Below the pieces are notes generated by a model that was not told the origin of the DNA, searched no databases, and saw only the letters and a program-made list of their open reading frames with translations. A stretch of DNA of 64,000 nt from Phycisphaeraceae bacterium (GTDB lineage Bacteria > Planctomycetota > Phycisphaerae > Phycisphaerales > UBA1924): contig JAHBXC010000003.1 of NCBI GenBank assembly GCA_019636675.1, positions 248,001 to 312,000 of the forward strand, read 5' to 3'. This document shows positions 18,775 to 27,149 of the stretch, piece after piece. How positions within the stretch are numbered: position 1 is the first letter of the stretch; every line of letters starts with the position of its first letter. Position numbers and translations under genes: made by a program.

Positions 18775-19518
18775 ATGCGCCGACGCGCCGTCACCATTCC
18801 TGAACTCCTCGTCGCGATCGCGGTCGTCGTGATTCTGGTGGCGATCACCATCCCGGTGCTCCGGACGGGTTCGATCCGAGGCCACGACGCGAGAAACCAG
18901 TCTCGCCTCCGGTCGACGCACCAGCACTTCCAGTTGTACGCGAACGACCACGCCGACGCGTTCGTGAACGCCGGTCCGCCCGCGATCCCCGGGTATCCCA
19001 TCGTGATCGATTTCGGCGCCGGGAACGGCGGCGTGGCGCTGGACTATCTGATGCAGGCATGGTGGTGGCCCTATGTCGTCGCCGCGCATTTCGGCGAGGC
19101 ATTCCCGACCTGGCACAGCACGCACCCGCCCCCGTATCCCCAGCACCAATCACCATCGAGGCCGGTGGGGGGTGTGACGAACAACCAATACGCGGCCGAC
19201 TCAGACTTCGTGTACTCCCGGGCGATGCTCGTCGACCCGACTTGCTTCACGAGCGAAGAACGCATCCGCGACCCGCGCTGCCACCGGCTGGTCCGATGGT
19301 CAGAGGTCGCCTTCGCCTCGAGCAAAGGCCTGATGGCCGACACGGCGCGGCCCTCGTTCGAGAGTGGCTCGCGACACCGGAATGTGTCCTTCGTCGACGG
19401 CTCGGTCGCGCTCATGAACATGGCCACTCGCGCTCCGGCCCCGGCCGAGATCGGCTGGGAAGGCATACCTGTCTATGCCACGCCGCTGGGCGTGCTGGGA
19501 CGAGACTTCGTGAGATGA
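18775..19518 (+). CDS. Pseudopilin, cassette A (GRDF family)
   Basis: 247 aa. The N terminus RRRA-VTIPELLVAIAVVVILVA is a type IV prepilin/pseudopilin signal (cleavage expected after Ala, Glu at +5) followed by a hydrophobic helix. The globular part has an aromatic core (PTWHSTHPPPY) and RNVSFVDGSVAL, close to the H-x9-DG region of planctomycete DUF1559-like pseudopilins. It ends TPLGVLGRDFVR, a motif shared with the paralogues at 34917 and 37078 but not with the pseudopilin at 30015. The start at 18775 is fixed by the prepilin signal; a longer frame runs through the C tract. Followed by a membrane-anchored partner 52 nt downstream. Confidence 0.88.
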   Translation: MRRRAVTIPELLVAIAVVVILVAITIPVLRTGSIRGHDARNQSRLRSTHQHFQLYANDHADAFVNAGPPAIPGYPIVIDFGAGNGGVALDYLMQAWWWPYVVAAHFGEAFPTWHSTHPPPYPQHQSPSRPVGGVTNNQYAADSDFVYSRAMLVDPTCFTSEERIRDPRCHRLVRWSEVAFASSKGLMADTARPSFESGSRHRNVSFVDGSVALMNMATRAPAPAEIGWEGIPVYATPLGVLGRDFVR

Positions 19519-19570
19519 CTCCACACCACGGCGCAGAAAGGAACACGATGTCAATCGCCGTACCCGACGA

Positions 19571-20428
19571 ATGCGCCGCGCGAATCACTACGGCGATCCA
19601 TACGGAACGCTCGCTGTGACGCCGCGCGGTCGACGACACATCGTGATCGGCGCGACCACAACCGGCGCGCTTCTCGTTGCAACTCTCGCGATCGTCACAG
19701 TGAGCGGGAATCGAGGGTCAGGGCGCACCGGGGCCTCTGGGGGCACCGGGGGCGTTGAAGGCGGATCACCACTCGGATCCTCATCTGGTGGACTGATAGA
19801 CAATGATGAGTCACCTCGCGTGGCGGTGGAGCGGATCGAGCGATCACTTCTCGACGAGGGGCTTCCGCCGAGCGCTGCGGTCGACGCGGCCCGTTCACTC
19901 TCCGGGTATATCGAGGCCGTCGCGCGACGCGAAATCGCGCACCTTGAGCGCAGCGCCCGAGAACATGGCGCCGGGTTCGATCCGTTCATGCTCGAAATGG
20001 CGCGCAAGCACCTGTCGATCCTCCCGGCGTCCGTCCGGGCCGCAGATGGGCAGCCGTGGACCGACGACCGCTTGCTGCGCCAGCATTTCCGATCATCGCC
20101 CGATCGCTGGCAGCGCATCGACGACGACAACATCGCGGTCACCCGCTTCCAAGGCCCTGGAACGCTGATGACAGACCTTGGGTTCTACAGAGGGGGCCTG
20201 AAATCGGATGGCTCAAGGAGCAGCGTCTCCGCCTCCCCCTTCACCATCCCCGACCTCGAGCGCAGACTCCAGGAGGGACACGCCGCCGGCGCCGTCGTCA
20301 CCTTCCCCGTCACCAATCAGGACGGCGAAAAGCAACTCGTCACCATCCTCCTGGGCGAGTACTCACCCGGCAGGTGGTTCCCGGTCCGTCACCGCACCGA
20401 GTCGTTTGCGAAAGCCGGCGCCCGCTGA
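19571..20428 (+). CDS. Membrane-anchored partner protein, cassette A
   Basis: Up to 285 aa. One transmembrane helix near residues 25-47 (IVIGATTTGALLVATLAIV), a Gly/Ser-rich linker, then an exported domain. It is distantly homologous to the products at 33661 and 35824: SAAVDAARSL...EIAHLERSAREHGA matches the second-cassette segment ending ALEHGA, and the C-terminal FTIPDLERRLQ ... LGEYSPGRWFPV matches FPLPDIARRFQ ... VEYEPGKWYPI. Start uncertain: a 23-codon reading frame with an AAAGGA site begins at 19548 and its TGA overlaps an in-frame GTG at 19616, so translation may begin there. No known family. Confidence 0.75.
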   Translation: MRRANHYGDPYGTLAVTPRGRRHIVIGATTTGALLVATLAIVTVSGNRGSGRTGASGGTGGVEGGSPLGSSSGGLIDNDESPRVAVERIERSLLDEGLPPSAAVDAARSLSGYIEAVARREIAHLERSAREHGAGFDPFMLEMARKHLSILPASVRAADGQPWTDDRLLRQHFRSSPDRWQRIDDDNIAVTRFQGPGTLMTDLGFYRGGLKSDGSRSSVSASPFTIPDLERRLQEGHAAGAVVTFPVTNQDGEKQLVTILLGEYSPGRWFPVRHRTESFAKAGAR

Positions 20429-20435
20429 ACCCCGC

Positions 20436-21971
20436 TCATCGAGCCGCGCCGCGCACGCCCGCGAGAATCCCCTCCGCCGCGCGCACGCCCGATTCCAGCG
20501 CGCCCTCCATCGAGCCGACGAACGCGCTCGAGCAGTGCTCGCCCGCCAGGCGCAGCGACCCGCGCACCTCGCGCAGCGCTTTGCCGATCGTCGTCACCTC
20601 GCCCGGCGCCGGGAACGAGTACCCGCCCAGCGACCACTCCTCGGCGCTCCAGTTCAGGTAGCGCACCGTCTGGATGTCCTGCGCGTGCCCTGCGTGCAAG
20701 GCCCCCAGCGCGCCCAGCAGCACCCCGTCGCGCTCCGGACGCGTCGCCGCGCTCAGCCGCGACGACATCGACCCGGCGGTGAACCCGCACACCACCTCGC
20801 GAGGGTCCTCGTTCACCGAGGTTTGTCCCAGCGTCGACGCCCAGATCCAGGGCACATCGGTGTCCGTCAGCGCCGTCGACGACGCCCCAGATCGCGCCCA
20901 GAACGGGCCCGGCGCGATCGCGAACAGCTTCGACGCCGCCCCCGTCCGAGGGCGCAGCTCGGGCGGCAGCCCGGGCTCGATCCGCATCTTCCCCCACACA
21001 CCCGGCGGCGTCGCCAGCACCACCTCGTCGCCTGCGTACACCCGCCCGTTCGCGAGCGTCACCGACGCGCGCGCCCCGTCATGCGCGATCCGCGACACCG
21101 GCGCGTTGAGCAGGATCATCCCCCTCAGCCGCGCCGCGAACGCTTCCGCCAGCGCGCGCACGCCGCCCACCGCTCGATAGTCCGCGCTGTGCTCCCAGAA
21201 GTCGCCGCCCCCGCCCCCGGCCCCGCCCCCGCCCCCGGCGACGAGCGCCAGCAACCCCAGCAGCGACTGGCGCTCCACCGGCGCGCCGGTGTGCGCCTCC
21301 AGCATCGCGCCCACCATCCGCTTCACGCGCGCATCGACATCCTGCTGCCCGGCCAGCCACGCCTGCACGCTCAGCGCGTCCAGCGCCGGGGCGTTCGCGC
21401 TCGCCCAGGGCTCGCGCGCCACCACCCGCGCCGACGGCCCGTTCAGACGCGATACCGTCGTCCGGATCGCCGCGGCAAGGTTGTCGCTGTCGGGCGCGAC
21501 AACCCGCTTGCCCTCCAGCAGCAGCTCGTGGCCGATCCCCGTCGGCGCGTCGTCCACCTCGCGCAGCTCGATCCCGAACCGCTCGGCGTACGCCTGCCAC
21601 AGCGGGTGGTTCGAACCCACGAACTCGCCGCCGCCCTCGACAGTCTTCCCCGACACCAGGTCGTCCATCGTGAACGCGCGCCCGCCAACGCGCGAACGCG
21701 CCTCGAACACCGTCACCGACACGCCACGACGCGACAACTCGTACGCGCACGACAGCCCCGCAAGCCCGGCGCCCACCACGAGCACACGCGCCCCCGAGTC
21801 CTTCCCCAGACGCGACATCGCCCCCGCCCCAGCCCCCGGGGCCGCCCCCGCGCCCCCGAGCATCAACGCGCCCCACGCCAGCGCGCCGGCCCGAAGAAAC
21901 TCCCGACGCTCGATCAGCTCCGACTCCGAAACCCCACGGCGCATCACCCACGACAGCGGCGAACGAGACAT
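20436..21971 (-). CDS. FAD-dependent amine oxidase-like protein, Tat-exported
   Basis: 511 aa from ATG 21971, preceded by a strong GAGGAGAG site. A twin-arginine signal (ERREFLRAGALAWGALMLGG) is followed by the dinucleotide-binding VLVVGAGLAGLSCAYELSRR and FEARSRVGGRAFT, the classic flavin monoamine-oxidase start, and ends with LRLAGEHCSSAFVGSMEGALESG, the C-terminal FAD contact. A Gly-rich loop (AGGGGGAGGGGGD) sits mid-protein. The substrate is unknown. It follows nuoE and a 73-aa protein on the same strand with short gaps. Confidence 0.88.
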   Translation of the reverse strand: MSRSPLSWVMRRGVSESELIERREFLRAGALAWGALMLGGAGAAPGAGAGAMSRLGKDSGARVLVVGAGLAGLSCAYELSRRGVSVTVFEARSRVGGRAFTMDDLVSGKTVEGGGEFVGSNHPLWQAYAERFGIELREVDDAPTGIGHELLLEGKRVVAPDSDNLAAAIRTTVSRLNGPSARVVAREPWASANAPALDALSVQAWLAGQQDVDARVKRMVGAMLEAHTGAPVERQSLLGLLALVAGGGGGAGGGGGDFWEHSADYRAVGGVRALAEAFAARLRGMILLNAPVSRIAHDGARASVTLANGRVYAGDEVVLATPPGVWGKMRIEPGLPPELRPRTGAASKLFAIAPGPFWARSGASSTALTDTDVPWIWASTLGQTSVNEDPREVVCGFTAGSMSSRLSAATRPERDGVLLGALGALHAGHAQDIQTVRYLNWSAEEWSLGGYSFPAPGEVTTIGKALREVRGSLRLAGEHCSSAFVGSMEGALESGVRAAEGILAGVRGAAR

Positions 21972-21981
21972 CCCTCTCTCC

Positions 21982-22203
21982 TCACCCGCGATCGTGCGGC
22001 TTCTCGACCTCGACTTCTTCAATCACCGTCCGCCGCAGCGTCACCTTGCCACCCGGCGTCTGCGCCTCGCGCTCTTCCACGCTGCGCGACACCTCGCGCC
22101 GCTCCGCCGAGCCCGGCTTCGTCTTGATACCCGACCAGATATGACCCACGAACTCGCCCAGCGAGCGCGCCAGCGACTTGTCCTCGTGGTCGCGCCTCGT
22201 CAT
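21982..22203 (-). CDS. Small charged hypothetical protein, 73 aa
   Basis: Begins 7 nt after the nuoE stop and ends 10 nt before the amine-oxidase start, so it is part of that transcript. The sequence is hydrophilic: an N-terminal SLARSLGEFVGHIWSGIKTK helix, then VSRSVEEREAQTPGGKVTLR and a VIEEVEVEKP tail. No motif recognised. Tight spacing and normal GC codon bias support a real gene. Confidence 0.65.
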   Translation of the reverse strand: MTRRDHEDKSLARSLGEFVGHIWSGIKTKPGSAERREVSRSVEEREAQTPGGKVTLRRTVIEEVEVEKPHDRG

Positions 22204-22210
22204 GACGGGT

Positions 22211-22774
22211 TCAGTGGTGATCGTGCGAGTGGGGGGGCTTGATCTTCCCCGCCTTCGCGTCGTCGATGAGCCGCGAAACCTGCTCGGGCGTGATGAACTC
22301 GTGCAGCGTCTCGTCGAACAGCGCCGCAGGCGCCCCGCCGCACGCGCCCAGACACTCGAGCTCCACCAGCGTGAACTTCCCGTCGTCGGTGGTCTCGCCG
22401 ATCTCGATGCCGAGTTTCCGACGCACCGTGTCGGTGATCTTGCCCGAGTCGCAGAACTCGCACGCGATCGAGCGGCACACCGCGATCATGTGCTCGCCCT
22501 TGGGCTTGAGCCAGTACTCCTCATAGAACGACGCGGTGTCCAGCACCTCCGCCGCCGACAGCCCGAGGAACTCCCCGACCTCTTCCAAGGCCTGCGCCGG
22601 CAGCCAGTTGTGCTCGTGCTGCACCAGGTGCAGGACCGACAGCAGCGCGCCCTGCTTCGTCGCGTACCGCGGCAGGATCTCCTTGCTCGCCCGGTCCTTC
22701 AGAGACTGGGTGAGGTACGGCTCCGACCGCCGCGGAATCTGCATCGTGCCCGAGGGTTTCGAGATCCACGCCAT
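22211..22774 (-). CDS. nuoE: NADH-quinone oxidoreductase subunit E
   Basis: 187 aa. Thioredoxin-like 24-kDa subunit with the N1a [2Fe-2S] cluster of complex I. Cluster ligands are CRSIAC and CLGACG; the N-terminal helical part (ILPRYATKQGALLSVLHLVQ, DTASFYEEY) is typical. It ends in a histidine-rich tail, PPHSHDHH, not usual for the family and able in principle to bind metal. In many bacteria nuoE lies next to nuoF; here nuoF is 4.5 kb further along the same strand. Confidence 0.94.
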   Translation of the reverse strand: MAWISKPSGTMQIPRRSEPYLTQSLKDRASKEILPRYATKQGALLSVLHLVQHEHNWLPAQALEEVGEFLGLSAAEVLDTASFYEEYWLKPKGEHMIAVCRSIACEFCDSGKITDTVRRKLGIEIGETTDDGKFTLVELECLGACGGAPAALFDETLHEFITPEQVSRLIDDAKAGKIKPPHSHDHH

Positions 22775-22798
22775 AGGTCGGGATCATAGCCGCAGGAC

Positions 22799-23160
22799 GA
22801 AGGGAGCAGGGAGAACACAAAGACGGTGGCGTGGTACGGCGCAGCCGTGCCACGAGTGCCGACGCCATCTGACACCCCTCCCGCTCGCGGGAGGGGGCAG
22901 GGGGAGGGTCTTCTCTCCCGCCCCCTCGCCCCGCTTGCGGGGAGAGGACGGCGAGCGCAGCGAGCCAGGTGAGGGGTGCGTCTCAGAAGGCACATGTGCC
23001 GCGGCACGAGGCACGAGGGGAGAGCGAGCAGCAAGATGAAGAAACAAGATGGGTGGCGTGGTACGGGCGCAGCCCGTGCCACGGAGCAGACAGACGCGCG
23101 TTCGGCACTCCTTCCCCCCCTCCCGCTCGCGAGAGGGGGCAGGGGGAGGGTCCTCTCACC
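22799..23160. repeat. Two consecutive composite repeats between nuoE and a lamin-tail gene
   Basis: Heptamer fragment GGGAGCAGGGAG, module I (22824-22855), module II (about 22879-22915), module III (about 22920-22978), GTGCCTY-type heptamers reversed (22989-23016), then a second module I (23051-23083) and module II (about 23117-23155). The second module I reads GTGGTACGGGC-GCA-GCCCGTGCCAC: one extra G on the left arm is matched by one extra C on the right. About 400 nt without a gene. Confidence 0.85.
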
Positions 23161-23175
23161 TTCCGAGAGCCGTCG

Positions 23176-23928
23176 TTACTTCGTCGCCCCCGCGTACGGC
23201 TTCCCGGGCGAGTACGCCGTCGTCCCGACCTTGGTGTGGTGCTCCATGACCCCGTCGGCGCCGGTGCGCACGTAGCTGCCCCCCAGCGTCCGCTTGACCG
23301 TCTGCACGCGCAGGCACCCCTCCGGCGCCGCCGCCGAGGGCTCGCCCCACGAGACCGCGTCGATCGCCTTCCCCGACGCGTCCAGCAGCACCACCATCTC
23401 GTCCGAGTTGTTCAGCGAGCGGAACCGCATCGAGTTGTTCATCGTGAACACCCACGCGTTCTCGAACTTGTCGTTCTTCGAGGTCGGCGCGTTGTTGGGC
23501 GTGCCGTGCGCCCCGGCGATCCCCGTGTTGTACCCGTTGAACACCACCACCACCTCGCCCGGCCCCAGCGTGAACTTCGGGAAGACGAACCGCACGCCCC
23601 GCTCGTCGTCGGGCCGGCCGATCGCCAGCGCGTCGGCCAGCACATACCCCGTCAGGTCGATCGGGCGCGTGTGCGGGTTCACCAGCTCGATGAACTCGTC
23701 GCCCACCGGGTCGCGCACATTGTCGCGCGAGGGGTCCACATCGTTCGTGTTCGGCACGAACGCCAGGATCTCGCTGATCACCGGGTGCGGGAACGGGATG
23801 GACTGCGGCTGCGCCGACGGCGCGCCGCCCTGCGCCGCCGCTTCCTGCCCGAGCGAGTCACCCGACGACGCCCCCAGCGCACACGCCAGGGCCGCGAAGA
23901 TCACGATTCGAGGTGCGGATCGTTCCAT
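23176..23928 (-). CDS. Secreted lamin-tail-domain protein
   Basis: 250 aa with a signal peptide (residues 1-27, ending DSLG-QE). The mature part is an LTD (lamin tail, Ig-like) domain: VISEILAFVPNT, DEFIELVNPHTRPIDLTGYV, FTLGPGEVVVVFNG and DASGKAIDAVSWGE are its successive strands. Bacterial LTD proteins are extracellular and often attach to other surface or nuclease domains; here the domain is alone. It has a textbook promoter at 24059-24086 and lies between nuoE and nuoD. Confidence 0.85.
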   Translation of the reverse strand: MERSAPRIVIFAALACALGASSGDSLGQEAAAQGGAPSAQPQSIPFPHPVISEILAFVPNTNDVDPSRDNVRDPVGDEFIELVNPHTRPIDLTGYVLADALAIGRPDDERGVRFVFPKFTLGPGEVVVVFNGYNTGIAGAHGTPNNAPTSKNDKFENAWVFTMNNSMRFRSLNNSDEMVVLLDASGKAIDAVSWGEPSAAAPEGCLRVQTVKRTLGGSYVRTGADGVMEHHTKVGTTAYSPGKPYAGATK

Positions 23929-24058
23929 GCCTGATTGTCCCTTCCAGAATCACGATGGCCCACCGCCAGTCCCCGGAAACGCAGGGGCTCGCGCGAGGGC
24001 AAGCCACCACCCCCGCCCGGTCGGCTCCACCCGGCCAGCCGCGGGGATGTCGGGGGCC

Positions 24059-24086
24059 AATATACCGAACAAAGACCGGGTGTCAA
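24059..24086 (-). promoter_or_regulatory. Sigma-70-type promoter of the lamin-tail gene
   Basis: On the minus strand TTGACA (24086-24081), 16-nt spacer, TATATT (24064-24059) in the context GGTATATTG, about 130 nt before the start codon. The same GGTATATTG occurs before the genes at 31483, 35654 and 37827. Confidence 0.7.
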
Positions 24087-24090
24087 GGGC

Positions 24091-24969
24091 TTAGCGTCTG
24101 GGCGTCCCGGGCGTGACGACATCGTGGTACTCCCACGGGCGCGACCCCGGTTGGAGGATCATGCCGCGCTGACTTCCGCTGGGTATGTCAATCCGCGTGC
24201 TCAGCGTCGTGCTGCCCCGGAAACTCGGGCGCATCTGGACGGCGTGGATCGCGACCTCTACCGCGACGACCTCGCCTTGCACATCCAACCTGGCCACGCC
24301 GCGCGTTGGAAGCGTCGTCGTGAACTCGATTCGGGATGTCGAATGCGGCTCTTTCGTAGTTGATTCGATCCTCAGCGTGACGGGCTGGCGATGCCCGCGC
24401 TGATTCACGAGCACGAACGCGTCGCCGATCCGGTACTCGAACCCATCGGGCGCTGTCGCGTCGGGGTCGTAGACGCCCAGGATCGGCGGCGGCAGCCATT
24501 CTTCGGGCGGGATGAATGCAACATCCTCCATCCAGGTCGCGCCGTGCTCATCGCGCGTCACGGTGATGTCTGCGCCAAGAACATCGAAGGTAAAGAACCC
24601 GGACGACACGGTGTCGCGCGTCTTCAGCGAGATGTGCGCGTGCCCGACGCCGGGAGGGAACACATCACTCACGACGGCGCCGCGCGCCGGCAGCGTGACC
24701 TCGAAGGCGCCCATCGGGCCGGGCTTGCCCGCAGCGTCGTGCGGCGTGATCGTGGCGAGGAACCGCCGCCCCGTCGTGTTGCGGAGCACCAGCCGCCCGC
24801 CGACGCGCAGCACGCCGACCTCTTGCGCGTCGGGGTCGTCCTCAACGAATCGGAACCCGTCGGGGAGCGTCAACGTCGCGGAAAGGGGGGGCTCTTTCGG
24901 CGTGTCGCGATCGCACGCGCAGAGCGTCACAGCGCCGGTGAGTGCCGCGAGTATCAGCAGTCTCCGCAT
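24091..24969 (-). CDS. Hypothetical lipoprotein
   Basis: 292 aa from ATG 24969 (MRRLLILAALTGAV); the upstream in-frame extension lacks a signal peptide. The lipobox LCAC places lipidation at Cys 19. The mature protein is beta-rich with two repeated-looking halves: LPDGFRFVEDDPDAQEVGVLR... and APDGFEYRIGDAFVLVNQRG, each followed by a short Ig-like stretch ending TLPARGAVVSDV and TLPTRGVARLDV. No known family. The 59-nt leader carries an AT-rich TTATAT that may be the -10 box. Confidence 0.72.
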   Translation of the reverse strand: MRRLLILAALTGAVTLCACDRDTPKEPPLSATLTLPDGFRFVEDDPDAQEVGVLRVGGRLVLRNTTGRRFLATITPHDAAGKPGPMGAFEVTLPARGAVVSDVFPPGVGHAHISLKTRDTVSSGFFTFDVLGADITVTRDEHGATWMEDVAFIPPEEWLPPPILGVYDPDATAPDGFEYRIGDAFVLVNQRGHRQPVTLRIESTTKEPHSTSRIEFTTTLPTRGVARLDVQGEVVAVEVAIHAVQMRPSFRGSTTLSTRIDIPSGSQRGMILQPGSRPWEYHDVVTPGTPRR

Positions 24970-25131
24970 GGGTTCCCCATCTGCATGGTTTGATGACCCC
25001 CAATACTGGGACGATATAACACCGCCCTCTTGGGGCCACCATTCCTGATCCGCTCGAATTCGCGACAGTCTATCCACACCAAGCGAACACATGTGGAAAG
25101 AGTGTGGACGACCTGACGCCGTCTCCCTGCG

Positions 25132-25201
25132 TGTCATTCCGGCCACTAGGCTCGGCCTGTCGCCCGAGACAGGGGACGGATCTCCTCTCCCGGCAATGAC
25201 A
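25132..25201. repeat. 70-bp element with inverted ends
   Basis: The ends TGTCATTCCGG and CCGGCAATGACA are inverted copies differing by one base. The internal sequence contains CTGTCGCCCGAGACAG, itself a short inverted repeat. The size and near-palindromic ends suggest a MITE/REP-like element. The right end contains the ATG of the following small gene. Confidence 0.55.
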
Positions 25202-25504
25202 TCGGATTCGACAATGTCAAAATCGCACAGGCGCCGGATGAAGACAATTCGGGAAACTACAGAGCTGATCGGAGAGGTTGCAAAGTTGATCCAGGGATGT
25301 GGTCAGGTCAGCACCGGGATCATGCTCTTCTGTCGTAACTTTGTGTTGACACTGATGATGCTCGGTGTTGCGATCACCGCAATAACGCGGGTCGTCAATC
25401 CGGGTATGGATCCGCGCATCATCGTTCTTCTTTGCGTATTGGGGTGTGCTGCAGCGTCTGGCGGCAGACGATCCCATCAGAAACTAAGGTCTCCTATCGC
25501 TTAG
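25196..25504 (+). CDS. Small low-GC membrane protein
   Basis: 102 aa if ATG 25196 is used; 25214 and 25238 are alternatives and none has a convincing ribosome site. A basic N terminus (SKSHRRRMKTIRET) precedes two predicted membrane helices (IMLFCRNFVLTLMMLGVAIT and IIVLLCVLGCAAASG). GC is close to 50%. It lies between a REP-like element and the nuoD 3' end. May be a recently acquired gene or a decaying fragment; no family recognised. Confidence 0.45.
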   Translation: MTSDSTMSKSHRRRMKTIRETTELIGEVAKLIQGCGQVSTGIMLFCRNFVLTLMMLGVAITAITRVVNPGMDPRIIVLLCVLGCAAASGGRRSHQKLRSPIA

Positions 25505-25530
25505 AAGCCGGGGCGCCTCGATCGGTTCCC

Positions 25531-26820
25531 TTACCGATCCAACTCCGCCGCCACGATGTTCAGCGAGCCGATCACCGCCACCGTGTCCGCCAGCATGTGG
25601 CCCTCGAGCATCTTGCTCACGATCGCGAAGTTGATGAAGGACGGCGGGCGGGTCTTCACGCGCCAGGCGCGCGGGCCGCCGTCGGAGACCACGAAGTAGC
25701 CCAGTTCGCCGTTCGCCGTCTCGTGCGCGCCGTACGCCTCGGCCAGCGGGGCCTTCCAGCCGCGGTTGGTCATGATGAGTTCGAAGTGCTGGATCAGCCC
25801 CTCGATGCTCCCATAGACCTCCGCCTTGCGCGGCTTGGTCATCTTCGCGTCGGCGAACACATCGATCGGACCGCCCGGGATCGCGTCGATGAGCTGGTCG
25901 ATGATGCGCACCGACTGCTTGATCTCCTCCACGCGGATCATGAACCGCGCGTAGACATCGCCCTCGTCGCTCAGGGGCACGCTGAACTTGACGGCCTCGG
26001 CGCCGTTGTTGTCCCAGTTGTCGGCGTAGCACAGGTAGGGCTCGTCCTTGCGCAGGTCTCGGCGCACGCCCGAGGCGCGCGCGATCGGGCCCGACTGCGA
26101 CCAGGCGATCGCGTCTTCCTTCGAGAGATGCCCGATGCCGATCGTGCGGTCCATGAAGATGCGGTTGCGCACGACGAGTTTCTCGAGGTCGCGGATCGCG
26201 CCGGGCAGGTCGTCGTGGATGAACGCCTTGACCATGCGCTTGAAGACCGTCTCGTCGGGCAGGTCCTGCATCAGCCCGCCCACGCGCGTGTAGTCGGGGT
26301 GGTACCGCTGACCGGCGACATAATCCATGATGTCGTAGATCTTCTCGCGCGGGTTGAACGCGTAGAGGAAGCCCGTCAGCGCGCCCAGGTCGAGGGCCGC
26401 CGCCGCCACGCACAGCAGGTGGTCCTGGATGCGCGCCATCTCCGCCAGGATCGTGCGGATCACCTTGCAGCGCGGCGTGATGTCGATCCCGAACAGCTTC
26501 TCGACCGCGTGGTGCCAGCAGATGTCATTCGCGACCGGCGACAGGTAGTTCATCCGGCTGACGATCGTGACATACTGGTTGTAATCGAGGTGCTCGCCCA
26601 GTTTCTCGAAGCCCGAGTGCAGGTAGCCGATGTGCGGCGTGCAGCGGGCCACGCGCTCGCCGTCGAGCTCGAGCACCAGGCGCAGCGTCGTGTGCGTCGC
26701 CGGGTGCTGGGGGCCGAAGTTGAGCACCCACCGGTCGCCGGTGTCGATGTGCTGCTTCAGGTAGTCCAGCCGCTCGTCGTCGAGTTCGAACTGCTTGGCG
26801 GGCTTGAGGGTGTACGGCAC
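25531..26820 (-). CDS. nuoD: NADH-quinone oxidoreductase subunit D
   Basis: 429 aa from a GTG start with AAAGGA upstream. The 49-kDa subunit lines the quinone site of complex I. Typical motifs are NFGPQHPATHTTLRLVLELD (quinone-site His), HIGYLHSGFEKL, NDICWHHAVEKL, and the conserved C-terminal RPPSFINFAIVSKMLEGHML and IVAAELDR end. Complete. The downstream genes on this strand are not nuo genes until nuoE 2.8 kb away. Confidence 0.96.
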   Translation of the reverse strand: MPYTLKPAKQFELDDERLDYLKQHIDTGDRWVLNFGPQHPATHTTLRLVLELDGERVARCTPHIGYLHSGFEKLGEHLDYNQYVTIVSRMNYLSPVANDICWHHAVEKLFGIDITPRCKVIRTILAEMARIQDHLLCVAAAALDLGALTGFLYAFNPREKIYDIMDYVAGQRYHPDYTRVGGLMQDLPDETVFKRMVKAFIHDDLPGAIRDLEKLVVRNRIFMDRTIGIGHLSKEDAIAWSQSGPIARASGVRRDLRKDEPYLCYADNWDNNGAEAVKFSVPLSDEGDVYARFMIRVEEIKQSVRIIDQLIDAIPGGPIDVFADAKMTKPRKAEVYGSIEGLIQHFELIMTNRGWKAPLAEAYGAHETANGELGYFVVSDGGPRAWRVKTRPPSFINFAIVSKMLEGHMLADTVAVIGSLNIVAAELDR

Positions 26821-26884
26821 GGGCGGGGGTCCTTTCGGTCCGACGGATCACGAACTGGCGAGGGTCGGGAGTATAGGGGAGGGG

Positions 26885-27009
26885 GGGCAACGGGCAGTCG
26901 GGGAGGGCAATGGGCAGTCGGCAATCGGCAATGGGCCAGAAAGAGGCGCCGCGCCACATTCCAGATCCCCTCTTCCCCCATTGCCCATTGCCGACTGCCC
27001 ATTGCCCTC
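26885..27009. repeat. Heptamer-based inverted repeat, GGGCARY family
   Basis: The left arm (26885-26938) consists of 7-mers such as GGGCAAT, GGGCAGT, CGGCAAT. The right arm (26977-27009) has the reverse complements CATTGCC, CGACTGCC and so on. A 23-nt stretch at 26903-26925 is exactly inverted at 26987-27009 with 61 nt between, so the transcript could form a long stem. It lies in the divergent region between nuoD and the gene at 27150. Confidence 0.8.
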
Positions 27010-27149
27010 TTTTCCCTAGCCACCCCCGCCCCGCCCGTCGCATGACTCTCCGAGCGACCCGAAGCCCCGGCATCCCCGCGGCCGACGCCCGCCACGCCCT
27101 CGCTCTTCCGCGAGGGGACAAACCGACCACCACCTCTGAAAGGTTCGTT

